This document shows, piece after piece, positions 41,696-50,700 of a stretch of 64,000 bases of DNA (position 1 is its first letter; every line of letters begins with the position of its first letter). Both the position numbers and the translations under genes were made by a program. The DNA comes from RGIG3178 sp942492795. Lineage in GTDB: Bacteria > Bacillota > Clostridia > Christensenellales > QAND01. The notes below the pieces were generated by a model, which was not told the DNA's origin, ran no database searches, and saw nothing but the letters and a program-made list of their open reading frames with translations. The stretch lies in the NCBI GenBank assembly GCA_942492795.1, contig OW818639.1, positions 310,001-374,000 of the forward strand. The letters are read 5' to 3'.

Positions 41696-41719
41696 ACTGA
41701 CCGCTAAAAAGCGGTCAGT
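41696..41719 (-). terminator. Intrinsic terminator after hup
   Basis: ACTGACCGCT/AGCGGTCAGT stem with an AAAA loop, followed on the minus strand by TTGTTTTTTT. Confidence 0.9.
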
Positions 41720-41760
41720 CCAATGTGTTCATTTTTTAATACAATGTGCAGGCCGTACTG

Positions 41761-42033
41761 TTATTTCACAGCATCCTTGAGAGACTTGCCCGCTTTAAAG
41801 GCAGGAACTTTGGTTGCCGGGAATTGCATCGGCTTTTTGCTTGCGGGGTTGATTCCGTTGCGAGCGGCACGTTCGCGCACTTCAAACGTTCCGAAGCCTA
41901 CCAAGGAAACTTTTTCGCCGGATTGCAATGCATTTGTGATGCTTCCAATCGTTGCGGATACAGCCTTTTCGGCATCCTTTTTGCTCAAACCCGTTGTCTC
42001 TACTACCTGTGCTATCAGCTCAGCTTTATTCAT
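41761..42033 (-). CDS. hup: HU-type DNA-binding protein
   Basis: Histone-like nucleoid protein, 90 residues: MNKAELIAQVVETTGLSKKD, VSLVGFGTFEVRERAARNG and the DNA-binding arm with GINPASKKP. The ATG at 42033 is 7 nt after GAGGAG. It is set between the mazG and S4-domain genes and has its own terminator. Confidence 0.97.
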   Translation of the reverse strand: MNKAELIAQVVETTGLSKKDAEKAVSATIGSITNALQSGEKVSLVGFGTFEVRERAARNGINPASKKPMQFPATKVPAFKAGKSLKDAVK

Positions 42034-42059
42034 AGAAAGACTCCTCCTCAAATTTCGTT

Positions 42060-42117
42060 GACAAGCCCCATGGCTTGTCTGCCAGTCAGATTTTCTTAAA
42101 TCATACGGAGTTTGTCA
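42060..42117 (-). promoter_or_regulatory. Candidate promoter and hairpin upstream of hup
   Basis: On the minus strand TTGACA (42112-42117) is followed 17 nt later by GAAAAT, an imperfect -10. Downstream, GACAAGCC/GGCTTGTC (42060-42079) forms an 8-bp hairpin just ahead of the ribosome site, which could tune translation or stability of the hup mRNA. Confidence 0.5.
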
Positions 42118-42182
42118 AGACTTTTTTTGCATACCGTCGTATTTCGACTTTATCTGACGTAATTCGCACAAATATGACGAAT

Positions 42183-43508
42183 CTATGTTCCCGATTTATC
42201 CGTACACACATCGGACAACGCCGTTTCCGCATGAATGTCCTTTCGCAGCAGCCATTCGCAAAGCGCCCACAACGCCAATCCGGCGCTCTGTTCCTGCTTT
42301 GCCATGTCCGAACCTGTATCCGCAAAATCCGCAAGCGCCGCGTAGACTTTCTGTTGGGCTGCGTGTTCATCCGCACACCTTTCGGCCATCTCTTTTTGCA
42401 ATTCCTGCGCGCGCATCAGCGACGGCAATCCGAGGCCTATTTTTCTCAACGGATTCTGCGGCGCGCCGTTGCGCTCCTGCTGTTTGATATTTTCCCATTT
42501 TTGCAGGACTTCTGCCGATGTGGAAGCTTCCTCGTCCGCAAAAATATGCGGATGCCTCCGTATCATCTTCTGGCAGATGCCGGTTGCCACGCCGGTAAAA
42601 TCAAACGCTCCTGCTTCCTGTGCCATCGCGGCATGAAGTGCGATCTGCAAAAGCACATCGCCCAGCTCTTCGCACAGATGGTCGTCATCGCCTTGGGAGA
42701 TCGCCGCCATCGCTTCGCATGCCTCTTCGAGCATGTTTCGGCGTATGGAAAGGTGCGTCTGTTCCCTATCCCACGGACAGCCATTCGGAGAACGCAGAAT
42801 CCGGATGATCTCCATCAGATCCGTTGCACTAAAGTGCTGTCTTGATTCAAGCGGGACAGGCGGCACAACGAGTGTCGTTGAAGCATCGTAGGATTGCTGC
42901 CGGTCGAGCATGCACAGCTGTATGCGATCGCTTACAAGCGCCTCGCCCTCACAGCGCACGATGTACATTTCCATATCGTCGGAAAACCTTTCCATCAGCG
43001 CGATCTTCGCCTCGGATGCCTTAAGCTTGCTGTCGACGTCGGCGACGATGTTCACTTTCGCGCAGTCAAGCGTCTCCGCTTTTAAGGCGCCGATGTGAAC
43101 ACTGTACCCTCTCGCCGTATCCATACGGCATGCGGCAATCGCGGCTTCATAGCCAAGCCCCGGATATACCTGCGTCTTTATGTCCCGTTCTTTGGCCTTT
43201 TCCAACATCATCGGCACAGCGCTCGATCCTATGATCCCGTGCCCGCTCGCCGCAAAAACGATATGCCCCCTATCGTCTGAAAGCACTTTTTGCACCACTG
43301 CCTGATTCAGCGAATCAAAATCTTCCGCGTTTTGGTAGAGTTCGTCTATAAAAACAAGCGGAATACCCAGTTCGAAAAGGGCTTTTACCGCAGGATGTCT
43401 TTGGGTCTGGACGTAGACGACATCCGCCTGCCGCATGCAACAAAGCGCCGCCTGCGTTATCAGGGAAAACGGCCCGGGACCCAGGCCCACAATCGAAAGT
43501 TTCATCAT
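42183..43508 (-). CDS. mazG: Tetrapyrrole-methylase-like / MazG NTP pyrophosphatase fusion (YabN)
   Basis: 441 residues. The N-terminal half has the SAM-dependent methylase fold (KLSIVGLGPGPFSLIT, GHIVFAASGHGIIGSSAV). The C-terminal half is a MazG nucleotide pyrophosphohydrolase (LRSPNGCPWDREQTH, NMLEEACEAM and EELGDVLLQIALH with the metal-binding acidic residues). The fusion is the same as in Bacillus YabN. The start overlaps the flippase stop as ATGA. Confidence 0.93.
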   Translation of the reverse strand: MMKLSIVGLGPGPFSLITQAALCCMRQADVVYVQTQRHPAVKALFELGIPLVFIDELYQNAEDFDSLNQAVVQKVLSDDRGHIVFAASGHGIIGSSAVPMMLEKAKERDIKTQVYPGLGYEAAIAACRMDTARGYSVHIGALKAETLDCAKVNIVADVDSKLKASEAKIALMERFSDDMEMYIVRCEGEALVSDRIQLCMLDRQQSYDASTTLVVPPVPLESRQHFSATDLMEIIRILRSPNGCPWDREQTHLSIRRNMLEEACEAMAAISQGDDDHLCEELGDVLLQIALHAAMAQEAGAFDFTGVATGICQKMIRRHPHIFADEEASTSAEVLQKWENIKQQERNGAPQNPLRKIGLGLPSLMRAQELQKEMAERCADEHAAQQKVYAALADFADTGSDMAKQEQSAGLALWALCEWLLRKDIHAETALSDVCTDKSGT

Positions 43509-45127
43509 TTCCACCAACCAATCCGATGCATCATAGAATCCAGCGCCATTCCGCCGGGCAAGAGCCGGCAGTCTTCCGGCCCCAGTGCGCGCAGGCGAAG
43601 CACCAGCATCGCGTAGCTTGCAATGCCGATGAGTATGCCAAGCACGACGCAACACCAAAGCGGCAGGAACAACAGGAACAGCCGATAACTGCCCCAAACC
43701 AATATGCCCATCACAACGCCGGCCACGACGGTTGCGATCAGTTTTCTGTCTACATCGAACGGGCGGCGCAGAATTTTCCGTATGCTAAACAGGTTTCGCA
43801 GCGCGATGTAGGCAAAACAGCAAAACGTTCCGATCGCAGCGCCGTTGATATGCACCGAAGGCATGCTCATCAACAGATAACTGAATACGATCTTGATCAG
43901 CGCGCCCTGCCACAGATGCCGCAGCGGCGTTCTTGTTTCCCCGATGCCCTGCAAAATGCCGTTTGTCGTCTGTGTGATCATCAGAAAGAACAGCGCGACA
44001 GCCAGTGTCCGCACCATCGCCGTTGCCGCCGTGAGCGTGTTTTGATCCAGCATGGTTTTGTAAAACAACACCTGCAGAAGCGGCGCGCCCATCAGCAAAA
44101 GACCTACGGAAAACGGCAGTCCGAACAAAATCGCGAGCTTGATCCCGATGCGCGAATGCTGCTCCACCTCGTTGTATCGCCTAAGCGTTGCGGAAGCGGC
44201 AACGGCAGGCACCAGGCTCATCTGCAGTGCGTTTGCCAGCGCCATGGGGATGTATACCACCGGGGCCACTATGCCGGTCAACAGGCCAAAGCGGGTTTGT
44301 GCCATAAGCTGGGAAAAGCCGTTGCTTTTAAGCACGTTGATGATCATCAGGTTGTCCAAAAGCGATATCAACGGGAGCACGGCAGCGCTAAGCGTGATGG
44401 GTATGGAAAGCGCAAACAGCGCCTTGATCCGTTCGTTTGTTGTTGTCAGCGCATATCCCTGCGGCGTTTGGCGGACATGCCGCAAGAAGGCATCTCGCTG
44501 GTTGAGGTATCGGATGGCGAGGTAAAGCGTAGCCACGGCTTCGGCGATTGGAATGCCCCATAGCGCGCCCATCGCGCCCAACCTGCTTCCCTGGGGCAGC
44601 CACAGCAGCATCAGCGCAAAGCCGCAGACGGATTTGACGACCTCTTCGATGACAAGCGAATAACCGGTCGGCTCCATGCGCTGCAAGCCCTGAAAATAGC
44701 CGCGGAACGCAGATATCACACACGCGAAGAACAGCGCGGGCGCAACGCTTTGCACCATGATGCCGGCGTCCGCCACGCCCTGCACATTCGCCACAAAACC
44801 GCTAAAGAGCATCAACAGCAACGACGCCAAGACCCCTGTGAGCAGGAGCGTTTGAAGTGCCGTCAGAAAAAATGCGCGTGCATTGCGATAGTCATCCCGT
44901 GCAATATGGGAGGAAACCGCTTTGGAGATGGCGGCGGGTATGCCGACGGTGGCGACCACCGCTAAAAAGGCGTAGATGGGGTATGCGATCTGGTAGTAGG
45001 CAATGCCCACATCCCCCACAAAATGCGCCAGAATGATACGGTAAACGGACCCCAGTGCGCTGCACAGAAGCCCGGCGACGCCCAACAGCGCGGCGCCCCC
45101 CGCAAATGATTGCTTGTTTGTTGCCAA
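43505..45127 (-). CDS. MOP-superfamily flippase, SpoVB/YabM-like
   Basis: 540-residue polytopic membrane protein with about 14 hydrophobic segments; SVYRIILAHFVGDVGIAYYQ near the N terminus and FRGYFQGLQRMEPTGYSLVI are typical of SpoVB/MurJ-type polysaccharide or lipid-II flippases. The equivalent gene follows spoVT in Bacillus (yabM). The start is TTG (45125-45127) with only a weak AAGGCGG ribosome site. A 34-bp tandem repeat lies 50 nt upstream. Precise substrate unknown. Confidence 0.9.
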   Translation of the reverse strand: MATNKQSFAGGAALLGVAGLLCSALGSVYRIILAHFVGDVGIAYYQIAYPIYAFLAVVATVGIPAAISKAVSSHIARDDYRNARAFFLTALQTLLLTGVLASLLLMLFSGFVANVQGVADAGIMVQSVAPALFFACVISAFRGYFQGLQRMEPTGYSLVIEEVVKSVCGFALMLLWLPQGSRLGAMGALWGIPIAEAVATLYLAIRYLNQRDAFLRHVRQTPQGYALTTTNERIKALFALSIPITLSAAVLPLISLLDNLMIINVLKSNGFSQLMAQTRFGLLTGIVAPVVYIPMALANALQMSLVPAVAASATLRRYNEVEQHSRIGIKLAILFGLPFSVGLLLMGAPLLQVLFYKTMLDQNTLTAATAMVRTLAVALFFLMITQTTNGILQGIGETRTPLRHLWQGALIKIVFSYLLMSMPSVHINGAAIGTFCCFAYIALRNLFSIRKILRRPFDVDRKLIATVVAGVVMGILVWGSYRLFLLFLPLWCCVVLGILIGIASYAMLVLRLRALGPEDCRLLPGGMALDSMMHRIGWWK

Positions 45128-45175
45128 ATTGTCCGCCTTACTCTATGGATGCCCAAAGCCGGGTGATCGTCATGA

Positions 45176-45245
45176 TGGCTCCGCCGAAATTCCGCTTGTG
45201 CGGCGTCATGTTGGCTCCGCCGAAATTCCGCTTGTGCGGCGTCAT
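45176..45245. repeat. Perfect 34-bp tandem direct repeat
   Basis: Two identical 34-bp copies (45176-45209 and 45212-45245), period 36 bp, upstream of the SpoVB-like gene. Each begins tggctccgccgaaattccgc and contains a short inverted repeat (CGCCG...CGGCG). The period is a multiple of three, but no supported gene covers it. Confidence 0.85.
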
Positions 45246-45302
45246 TATACCAAATACACGGCGCAAGAGCAAACGGGCGCGGCGTGCGCGGCACAACAAA
45301 AG

Positions 45303-45322
45303 GGGCGGCATCGCTACCGCCC
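45303..45322 (-). terminator. Intrinsic terminator after spoVT
   Basis: GGGCGG/CCGCCC stem with an 8-nt loop, followed on the minus strand by CTTTTGTTG, about 27 nt beyond the spoVT stop. Confidence 0.75.
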
Positions 45323-45348
45323 GAGTAAGCGAATATTGCTCCTTTTGA

Positions 45349-45900
45349 TCACTGTTCCATCTGCTTGCCCAGAAATCCCGCGGCGACCTGGGCGACTTTG
45401 AGTTCCGCATCGGTGAACAACACATTGGTCTGCGATGAGAGCAGCACCACAGCACCCGCCGCCTCCCCTTCACTGATGATCGGACAAATGAGCTGTGCGT
45501 GATTGTTCCGGCTCATATCCTCTTCCCGCACGATTGCGACGGGAGTTTCGCCGTCGCTTAGGACAAACGCCATGCGGCGCTGCATTGCAGCCTCGAGCTG
45601 CGGCGACACGGATTTATCGGCATAGTCTTTCTTGCCGGGACCGAAGACCGCAACAACACTGTCACGGTCACAAATGAGGGTGGTATGCCCCAGAATCTTG
45701 TATAGGGCTTCCGCGTATTCGTTCGCAAACTCACTCAATTCGCCGATGGGCGAATACTTCTTTAAAATCACTTCCCCGTCTCTGTCTGTGAAAATCTCCA
45801 GCGGGTCGCCTTGACGGATCCTCATCGTGCGGCGTATCTCCTTTGGAATGACGACACGTCCCAGTTCGTCGATCCGGCGTACAATGCCTGTTGCTTTCAA
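45349..45900 (-). CDS. spoVT: Stage V sporulation regulator SpoVT
   Basis: AbrB-like transition factor that modulates sigma-G-dependent genes in the forespore. 183 residues: N-terminal swapped-hairpin DNA-binding domain (KATGIVRRIDELGRVVIPKE) and a C-terminal GAF domain, ending GFLGKQMEQ as in Bacillus. An ATG at 45906 is only 1 nt from AGGAGG; the TTG at 45900 has 7-nt spacing and reproduces the Bacillus N terminus, so it is preferred. A sigma-G-like promoter stands just upstream. Confidence 0.95.
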   Translation of the reverse strand: MKATGIVRRIDELGRVVIPKEIRRTMRIRQGDPLEIFTDRDGEVILKKYSPIGELSEFANEYAEALYKILGHTTLICDRDSVVAVFGPGKKDYADKSVSPQLEAAMQRRMAFVLSDGETPVAIVREEDMSRNNHAQLICPIISEGEAAGAVVLLSSQTNVLFTDAELKVAQVAAGFLGKQMEQ

Positions 45901-45936
45901 GTTCATGCCTCCTGCTCAAAAGACTCATTGCGGGCA

Positions 45937-45966
45937 TAGTATTTGAAGGCCGTCATTTTTTATGCA
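45937..45966 (-). promoter_or_regulatory. Candidate sigma-G promoter for spoVT
   Basis: TGCATA (45961-45966), a 17-nt spacer and AATACTA (45937-45943) on the minus strand, close to the sigma-G consensus TGMATA and CATACTA. It is about 35 nt before the start codon. Bacillus spoVT is known to depend on sigma-G. Confidence 0.6.
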
Positions 45967-46102
45967 AGCATCTGGCTGAATTGTAAACCCGTATCTGAAA
46001 AGGAATTTTAAACCACCGGCAGCGTTGCGCAAAGAGGCACAGAGCAGCGATGCGTGCATTTAGCACGCTATGATGACCGCCCTTGCCAGTATCACCCCAA
46101 CA

Positions 46103-46127
46103 AAAAAGGGAGCATATGCTCCCTTTT
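46103..46127 (-). terminator. Intrinsic terminator after the PrsA-like gene
   Basis: Palindrome aaaagggagcatatgctcccttt, an AAAAAGGGAGCAT stem with its complement, followed on the minus strand by a T-run (TTTTTTG), 14 nt beyond the stop. Confidence 0.85.
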
Positions 46128-46140
46128 TATCGTTGATGCA

Positions 46141-47649
46141 TTATTTGTTGATGCGCTCATGCAGATAGACGGTGCGGGTTGGCCAGGTCTGAACGCTGTA
46201 CTGCTTGCGCAGTTCCTCGATCTTGATTTTCCATGCGGCGGCGATCACCGTAGCATCTTCTTTTGCCTTTACGGCCGCTTTGCAGGTCTCATAGGGGACA
46301 TCCGCTTCCTCCTGCGGCGTATAACCCATCGACAGGATATGAACGCCGTAGGGTGTCATCACCGGGGCACTGATCTGTCCGCGCGCGGTCATCGCAAGCG
46401 CCGCGCTCGCAAACGCCGCTTCGTAAGTGGTGTTGTCCGGGCTTACGACATAGCCGAGGCCGGGCATGGCACCGCTGTCGGCGCCGCCGTCCTCCTTGCT
46501 GTATTCCTCCATCAGCGCTTCAAACGTTTCGCCGTTTTGAAGCCGTTTCATGATGGTGTTGACGGTGGCTTGTTTTCCTTTCAACAGACGCTTTTGAAGT
46601 GCTGTGAATCTGTCGTTCGCTTTCTTCAGTTCGGTATTGAGTGTGACCAGCAGCTTGGCCTGCGCGTTTAATTGCGTGGTCTGTGCGGCAACGATTGCAT
46701 TGTTGTCGGCAATCGTCTTTTGGTGCTGCGCGACGAGCGCCGAATCGTTGTTCTGCTGCGCCGCAGTCAGTGCAGCCTGTGCGTCGGCAATCGCCTTGTT
46801 TGCCGTCTCAATGGCTGTTTTTGCGGCGTTGTATTTCGTCATAACGTCATTGTAATCCGTCTGTGCATCGGATATGGCGGTTTTCGCGTCGTCATATGCT
46901 TCCGCATCCGCATCGCTGAAGCTCAGCAGTATCTGTTTGACCACAGCGTAAGCCGTCGGTTTATACAGGGTATAATCGCCCAGCGTCCCCGATGTGGAAT
47001 CGGATGTGATGGCCGTCTCGTATGCCGTTCTGCCTTGGGTCGCATAGGCGCTTTTCTGTGCCTGCAGATCCGTGTTATACCGCGCCTGCACCTGTTCCTC
47101 GGTGGCGGCAACATCCTTCATCAGCGCATCCTTCACCTTGGAGAACAGGATGGTATCACGCTGTATCTGTGCCATCTTCTCGCGGGTAGTACCCATCGTG
47201 GTGAGATAGCTGTCCACGTCCTTTTCAATGTCTCCCGTATACGCGCCCGGGTTTGCTGCGTCATAGCCGAGCATCAGTTTGATGTATCCGATGTAGGAGT
47301 CGACCTGCTCCGTGATCTCCTTTTTTTCCTCATCCGTCAGCGGATAGTCCTTTTCGCCGATGATGCTGACAAGCCTGTTGTTCACATACTCATCCAGGAA
47401 TGCCTTCATATAGCTGTCCACCTGGGCACGCGTCGTTTCGTCCATATCTTCATCCCAGGGATCGATATCGTACCCCTGCGCTTTAAAATCCGCCTGAACC
47501 GCGTCGTAAAGCTCCCCTTTGGTGATGATGACGCTGCCGATGGTCGCTACGACCTGCGCTTTGTCCTTGTCACGGTTGAGCGAGATCAATTCGCATCCCG
47601 TCAACAACAGCAAGCCCGCCAGAAGCGATGCTAAAACCCGTTTTCTCAT
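46141..47649 (-). CDS. PrsA-like foldase lipoprotein with interrupted parvulin domain
   Basis: 502-residue lipoprotein. The signal peptide (MRKRVLASLLAGLLLLTGC) ends in a lipobox with C19, so it would be anchored on the outer face of the membrane. A SurA/PrsA-type N domain covers about 30-230. The parvulin proline isomerase starts with VVKQILLSF (236-244) and resumes at about 360 (IMKRLQNGETFEALMEEYSK, then PVMTPYGVHILSM at 429-441). Between lies a 110-residue Ala/Gln/Lys-rich stretch with strong coiled-coil character. The start at 47649 has GGAGAG upstream. It probably helps fold exported proteins; the insertion is unusual. Confidence 0.85.
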   Translation of the reverse strand: MRKRVLASLLAGLLLLTGCELISLNRDKDKAQVVATIGSVIITKGELYDAVQADFKAQGYDIDPWDEDMDETTRAQVDSYMKAFLDEYVNNRLVSIIGEKDYPLTDEEKKEITEQVDSYIGYIKLMLGYDAANPGAYTGDIEKDVDSYLTTMGTTREKMAQIQRDTILFSKVKDALMKDVAATEEQVQARYNTDLQAQKSAYATQGRTAYETAITSDSTSGTLGDYTLYKPTAYAVVKQILLSFSDADAEAYDDAKTAISDAQTDYNDVMTKYNAAKTAIETANKAIADAQAALTAAQQNNDSALVAQHQKTIADNNAIVAAQTTQLNAQAKLLVTLNTELKKANDRFTALQKRLLKGKQATVNTIMKRLQNGETFEALMEEYSKEDGGADSGAMPGLGYVVSPDNTTYEAAFASAALAMTARGQISAPVMTPYGVHILSMGYTPQEEADVPYETCKAAVKAKEDATVIAAAWKIKIEELRKQYSVQTWPTRTVYLHERINK

Positions 47650-47743
47650 CTGTGGTATCTCTCCTTCGTCGCGGGCATACCCCACGTTGACGTACATTCG
47701 GTCTTATAAACAAAGCGATTCTGCTTTATTCAGCAAGGCTTAT

Positions 47744-47772
47744 ATTATATCGCATTACCGCTTCTATCGCAA
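47744..47772 (-). promoter_or_regulatory. sigma-A promoter for the PrsA-like gene
   Basis: TTGCGA (47767-47772), a 17-nt spacer and TATAAT (47744-47749) on the minus strand. The mfd stop codon falls inside the -10 box, so the promoter is embedded in the end of mfd. Confidence 0.75.
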
Positions 47773-50700
47773 TCGTCCGAACAGGCATAGGAAAGCAGCC
47801 GGATAGCCGACTGCATCATGCTTTTCACATCGTCCCCCCGGTGCGGCTTAACAAGCAGCATCGGCGGGTTTGATTTGGTCAGGTTCACGCCCGTACCATA
47901 GCGTTTGAGCGCCTGGATCAGGCTTTGCATATCGGGCTGTGCGGAAACATGAAAGCGCATGCGCACCCCGTCGGAGCGCACCATCACGCTTTGAATGTCC
48001 AGTGCGTTTGCCAGTGCGCGAAGATACGATACCGCGATCAGGTCCGTCACTTCCTGCGGCGGTTTGCCGTATCGGTCCCGAAGCGATTCCAGCGCGCGCT
48101 GCGCGTCCGCTTCGCTCTTGATGGAAGCGATGGTGCGGTAAACCTCCACCTTCTGGCTTTTGGAACGGATATAGTCGTCCGGGATATGCGCCGTCAGCGG
48201 AATATCCACCACCGTATCCACACGCTCGCGCTGCGGCTCGCCTTTGGCGTTTGCCACTGCCTGCGCCAACAGCTTGCAATAGGTATCGTAGCCTACGTTC
48301 TGCATATGCCCGTGCTGTTCGGGGCCCAACAGGTTGCCGGCGCCCCTAATTTCCAGATCCCGCATCGCCAGGCGAAAGCCCGATCCCAGTTCGGTAAATT
48401 CCCGGACGGCATCCAAGCGCTTTTCGGCGGTCTCGGTGATCTGCTTTTGCGCGGGATAGGTCAGATAGCAATAGGCGGCGCGCGCGCTGCGTCCGACGCG
48501 TCCGCGAAGCTGATACAGCTGCGCCAGACCCAGCCGGTCGGCGTCCAACACGAACATCGTGTTCGCGCGAGGTATGTCAAGGCCGTTTTCGATGATGGTG
48601 GAACAGACCAGAATATCTGTTTCCCCCTCGTAAAACGAGAGCATCGCGCGCTCCAACTGCAGTTCCGGCATCTGCCCGTGCGCCATGGTTATCCGCGCTT
48701 TGGGGATAAGCGCGCGTATCTGTTCGCAAAGCCGTTCCATGCGGTTTACCTGATTGTATAAAACATAGACCTGCCCGTCCCGTGCCAGTTCGTGCGTGAG
48801 CGCTTCTTTGAGCAGTGCTTCGCTCATTTCCCCGACGAAGGTCTCAATCGGCTTGCGCTCTTCAGGCGGCGTCTGGATCACCGACATATCGCGGATACCG
48901 ACCAGCGCCATCTCAAGCGTTCTTGGGATCGGCGTTGCGGTCAGCGTCAGCACGTCCACCGTCCGCTTGATATCGGAGATCGTCTCCTTGTGCCCGACAC
49001 CGAAACGCTGTTCCTCATCCACCACCAGAAGCCCCAGGTCATGGGGCTTGACGTCGCGGCTGAGCAACCGGTGCGTACCGATCAGAACATCGACGGTGCC
49101 TTCGGAAAAACCCACGATGATGCGCTCCTGCTCCGATCTGGGCGTAAAACGCGACAGCACCGCGACCCGGATCGGATAGCCTTCCAGCCGGGCGGACATG
49201 GTGGCAAAATGCTGCTGTGCCAATACCGTGGTGGGCACGAGCACCATCGCCTGTTTGGCGTCCATCACGCACTTGAAGATGGCGCGCATCGCCACTTCCG
49301 TTTTGCCGTATCCGACGTCGCCGCACAAAAGCCTGTCCATGATGCGGGAGGATTCCATATCCCTTTTTATCTCCTCCACGCTTTGCAGCTGGCCTTCGGT
49401 CTCTTCAAACTCAAAGGCATCCTCAAATTCCTGCTGCCAGACGGTATCGGGCGCAAACGAATATCCCTTTAGCGCTTGCCGCGTAGCGTAGAGCGAAACG
49501 AGATCCTGCGCGAGCTTTTTCACGCTTTGGGAGACCTTCTTCTTCGCCTTATCCCATTCCTGTCCGCCCATCTTGGTCAGTTTGGGCGGTCCGTCGTCCG
49601 AACCTATGTATCGCTGCACGCGGCTGATCTGATCGACAGGTATATAGAGCTTATCGCCGCCCCTATATTCCATCAGCATGAAGTCCCGGGGCCTTCCCTC
49701 CACAGTGATGGTGGTAAGGCCGCGGTAGATGCCGATGCCGTGCACGTCGTGAACGGCGTATTCGCCTTCCTTGATGGTAATCGCTTCCTGCACAAGGCGC
49801 ATCGTCTGCCGCTGCGGCTGCGCAACGTTTCTGAAAATCTCCTCTTCGCACAACACCATCGTGCGGTTGTGCTCCATCACATAGCCAACCCCGTAAGGGC
49901 TTTTGGCAATGAGCACCTCGCCCCTTTGCGCGAACCGGCCGGGGTCATATGCCATCGTTGCGATAACGCCGCGTTCGGACAGCGACTGCTGCAAACTTTG
50001 GCAGCGCTTTTCGTTGCGCAGCAGCAGCATCGTGCGCCAGCCGTTTTTCTTCCTGTGATCCAGATCCTCGCACAACAGATCCATGCGCCCGTGAAACTGC
50101 TGCGCGGGACGCATGTCAAAAGCATAGCTCTCCTGCGAGCCGTGGGCGATCGCCGACGCCTGCATAAAGCAAACGCCCTTGGGCGCGCGCATCTGCGAAA
50201 ACGGCAGCAGGTGCCGTTCCCAGCCTTTGGGCGCGTTGTCCTTTTGCACAAGTTCACGAACCGATATCTCGATGTCGGTATCGGTGCTCATCGCGGCGTC
50301 CATCAGGCGGATCGGTTCGTCGTATAAAAACATGTCGCCGGGTTTTAAATAGTCCGCGGCGCAGGCTTCGGGCATACCGAGCGAAAACGCTTCGTACGCC
50401 AGGTGGTAATCGCCCTGTTCGATCTGCTGATGCAATTGCAGCAGCCGCAAGTGCGCATCGTTTTTTGCGCTCTGCAGCGCCTGGCGTATCAAGAGCAACA
50501 GCTCTTTGGCATCCTTGTCCGAAAGCGGTGTCTCTACGCACGGCGGCACTTCGATGCTTCCAACGCTCGCCATGCTGCGTTGGGACAGCGGGTCAAGTAT
50601 GCGTATGGAATCGATCTCATCGCCGAAAAAATCCACGCGGAAAGCGGTCGCGTCGGGCAGGAATATATCCACAATACCACCGCGCACCGCAAACTGCCCG

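Noticed and set aside
45128..45294. In-frame continuation of the 36-bp repeat as a 12-residue protein repeat
   Set aside because: The frame lies between the spoVT terminator and the flippase start, has no ribosome site and does not resemble a known protein; treated as non-coding repeat.
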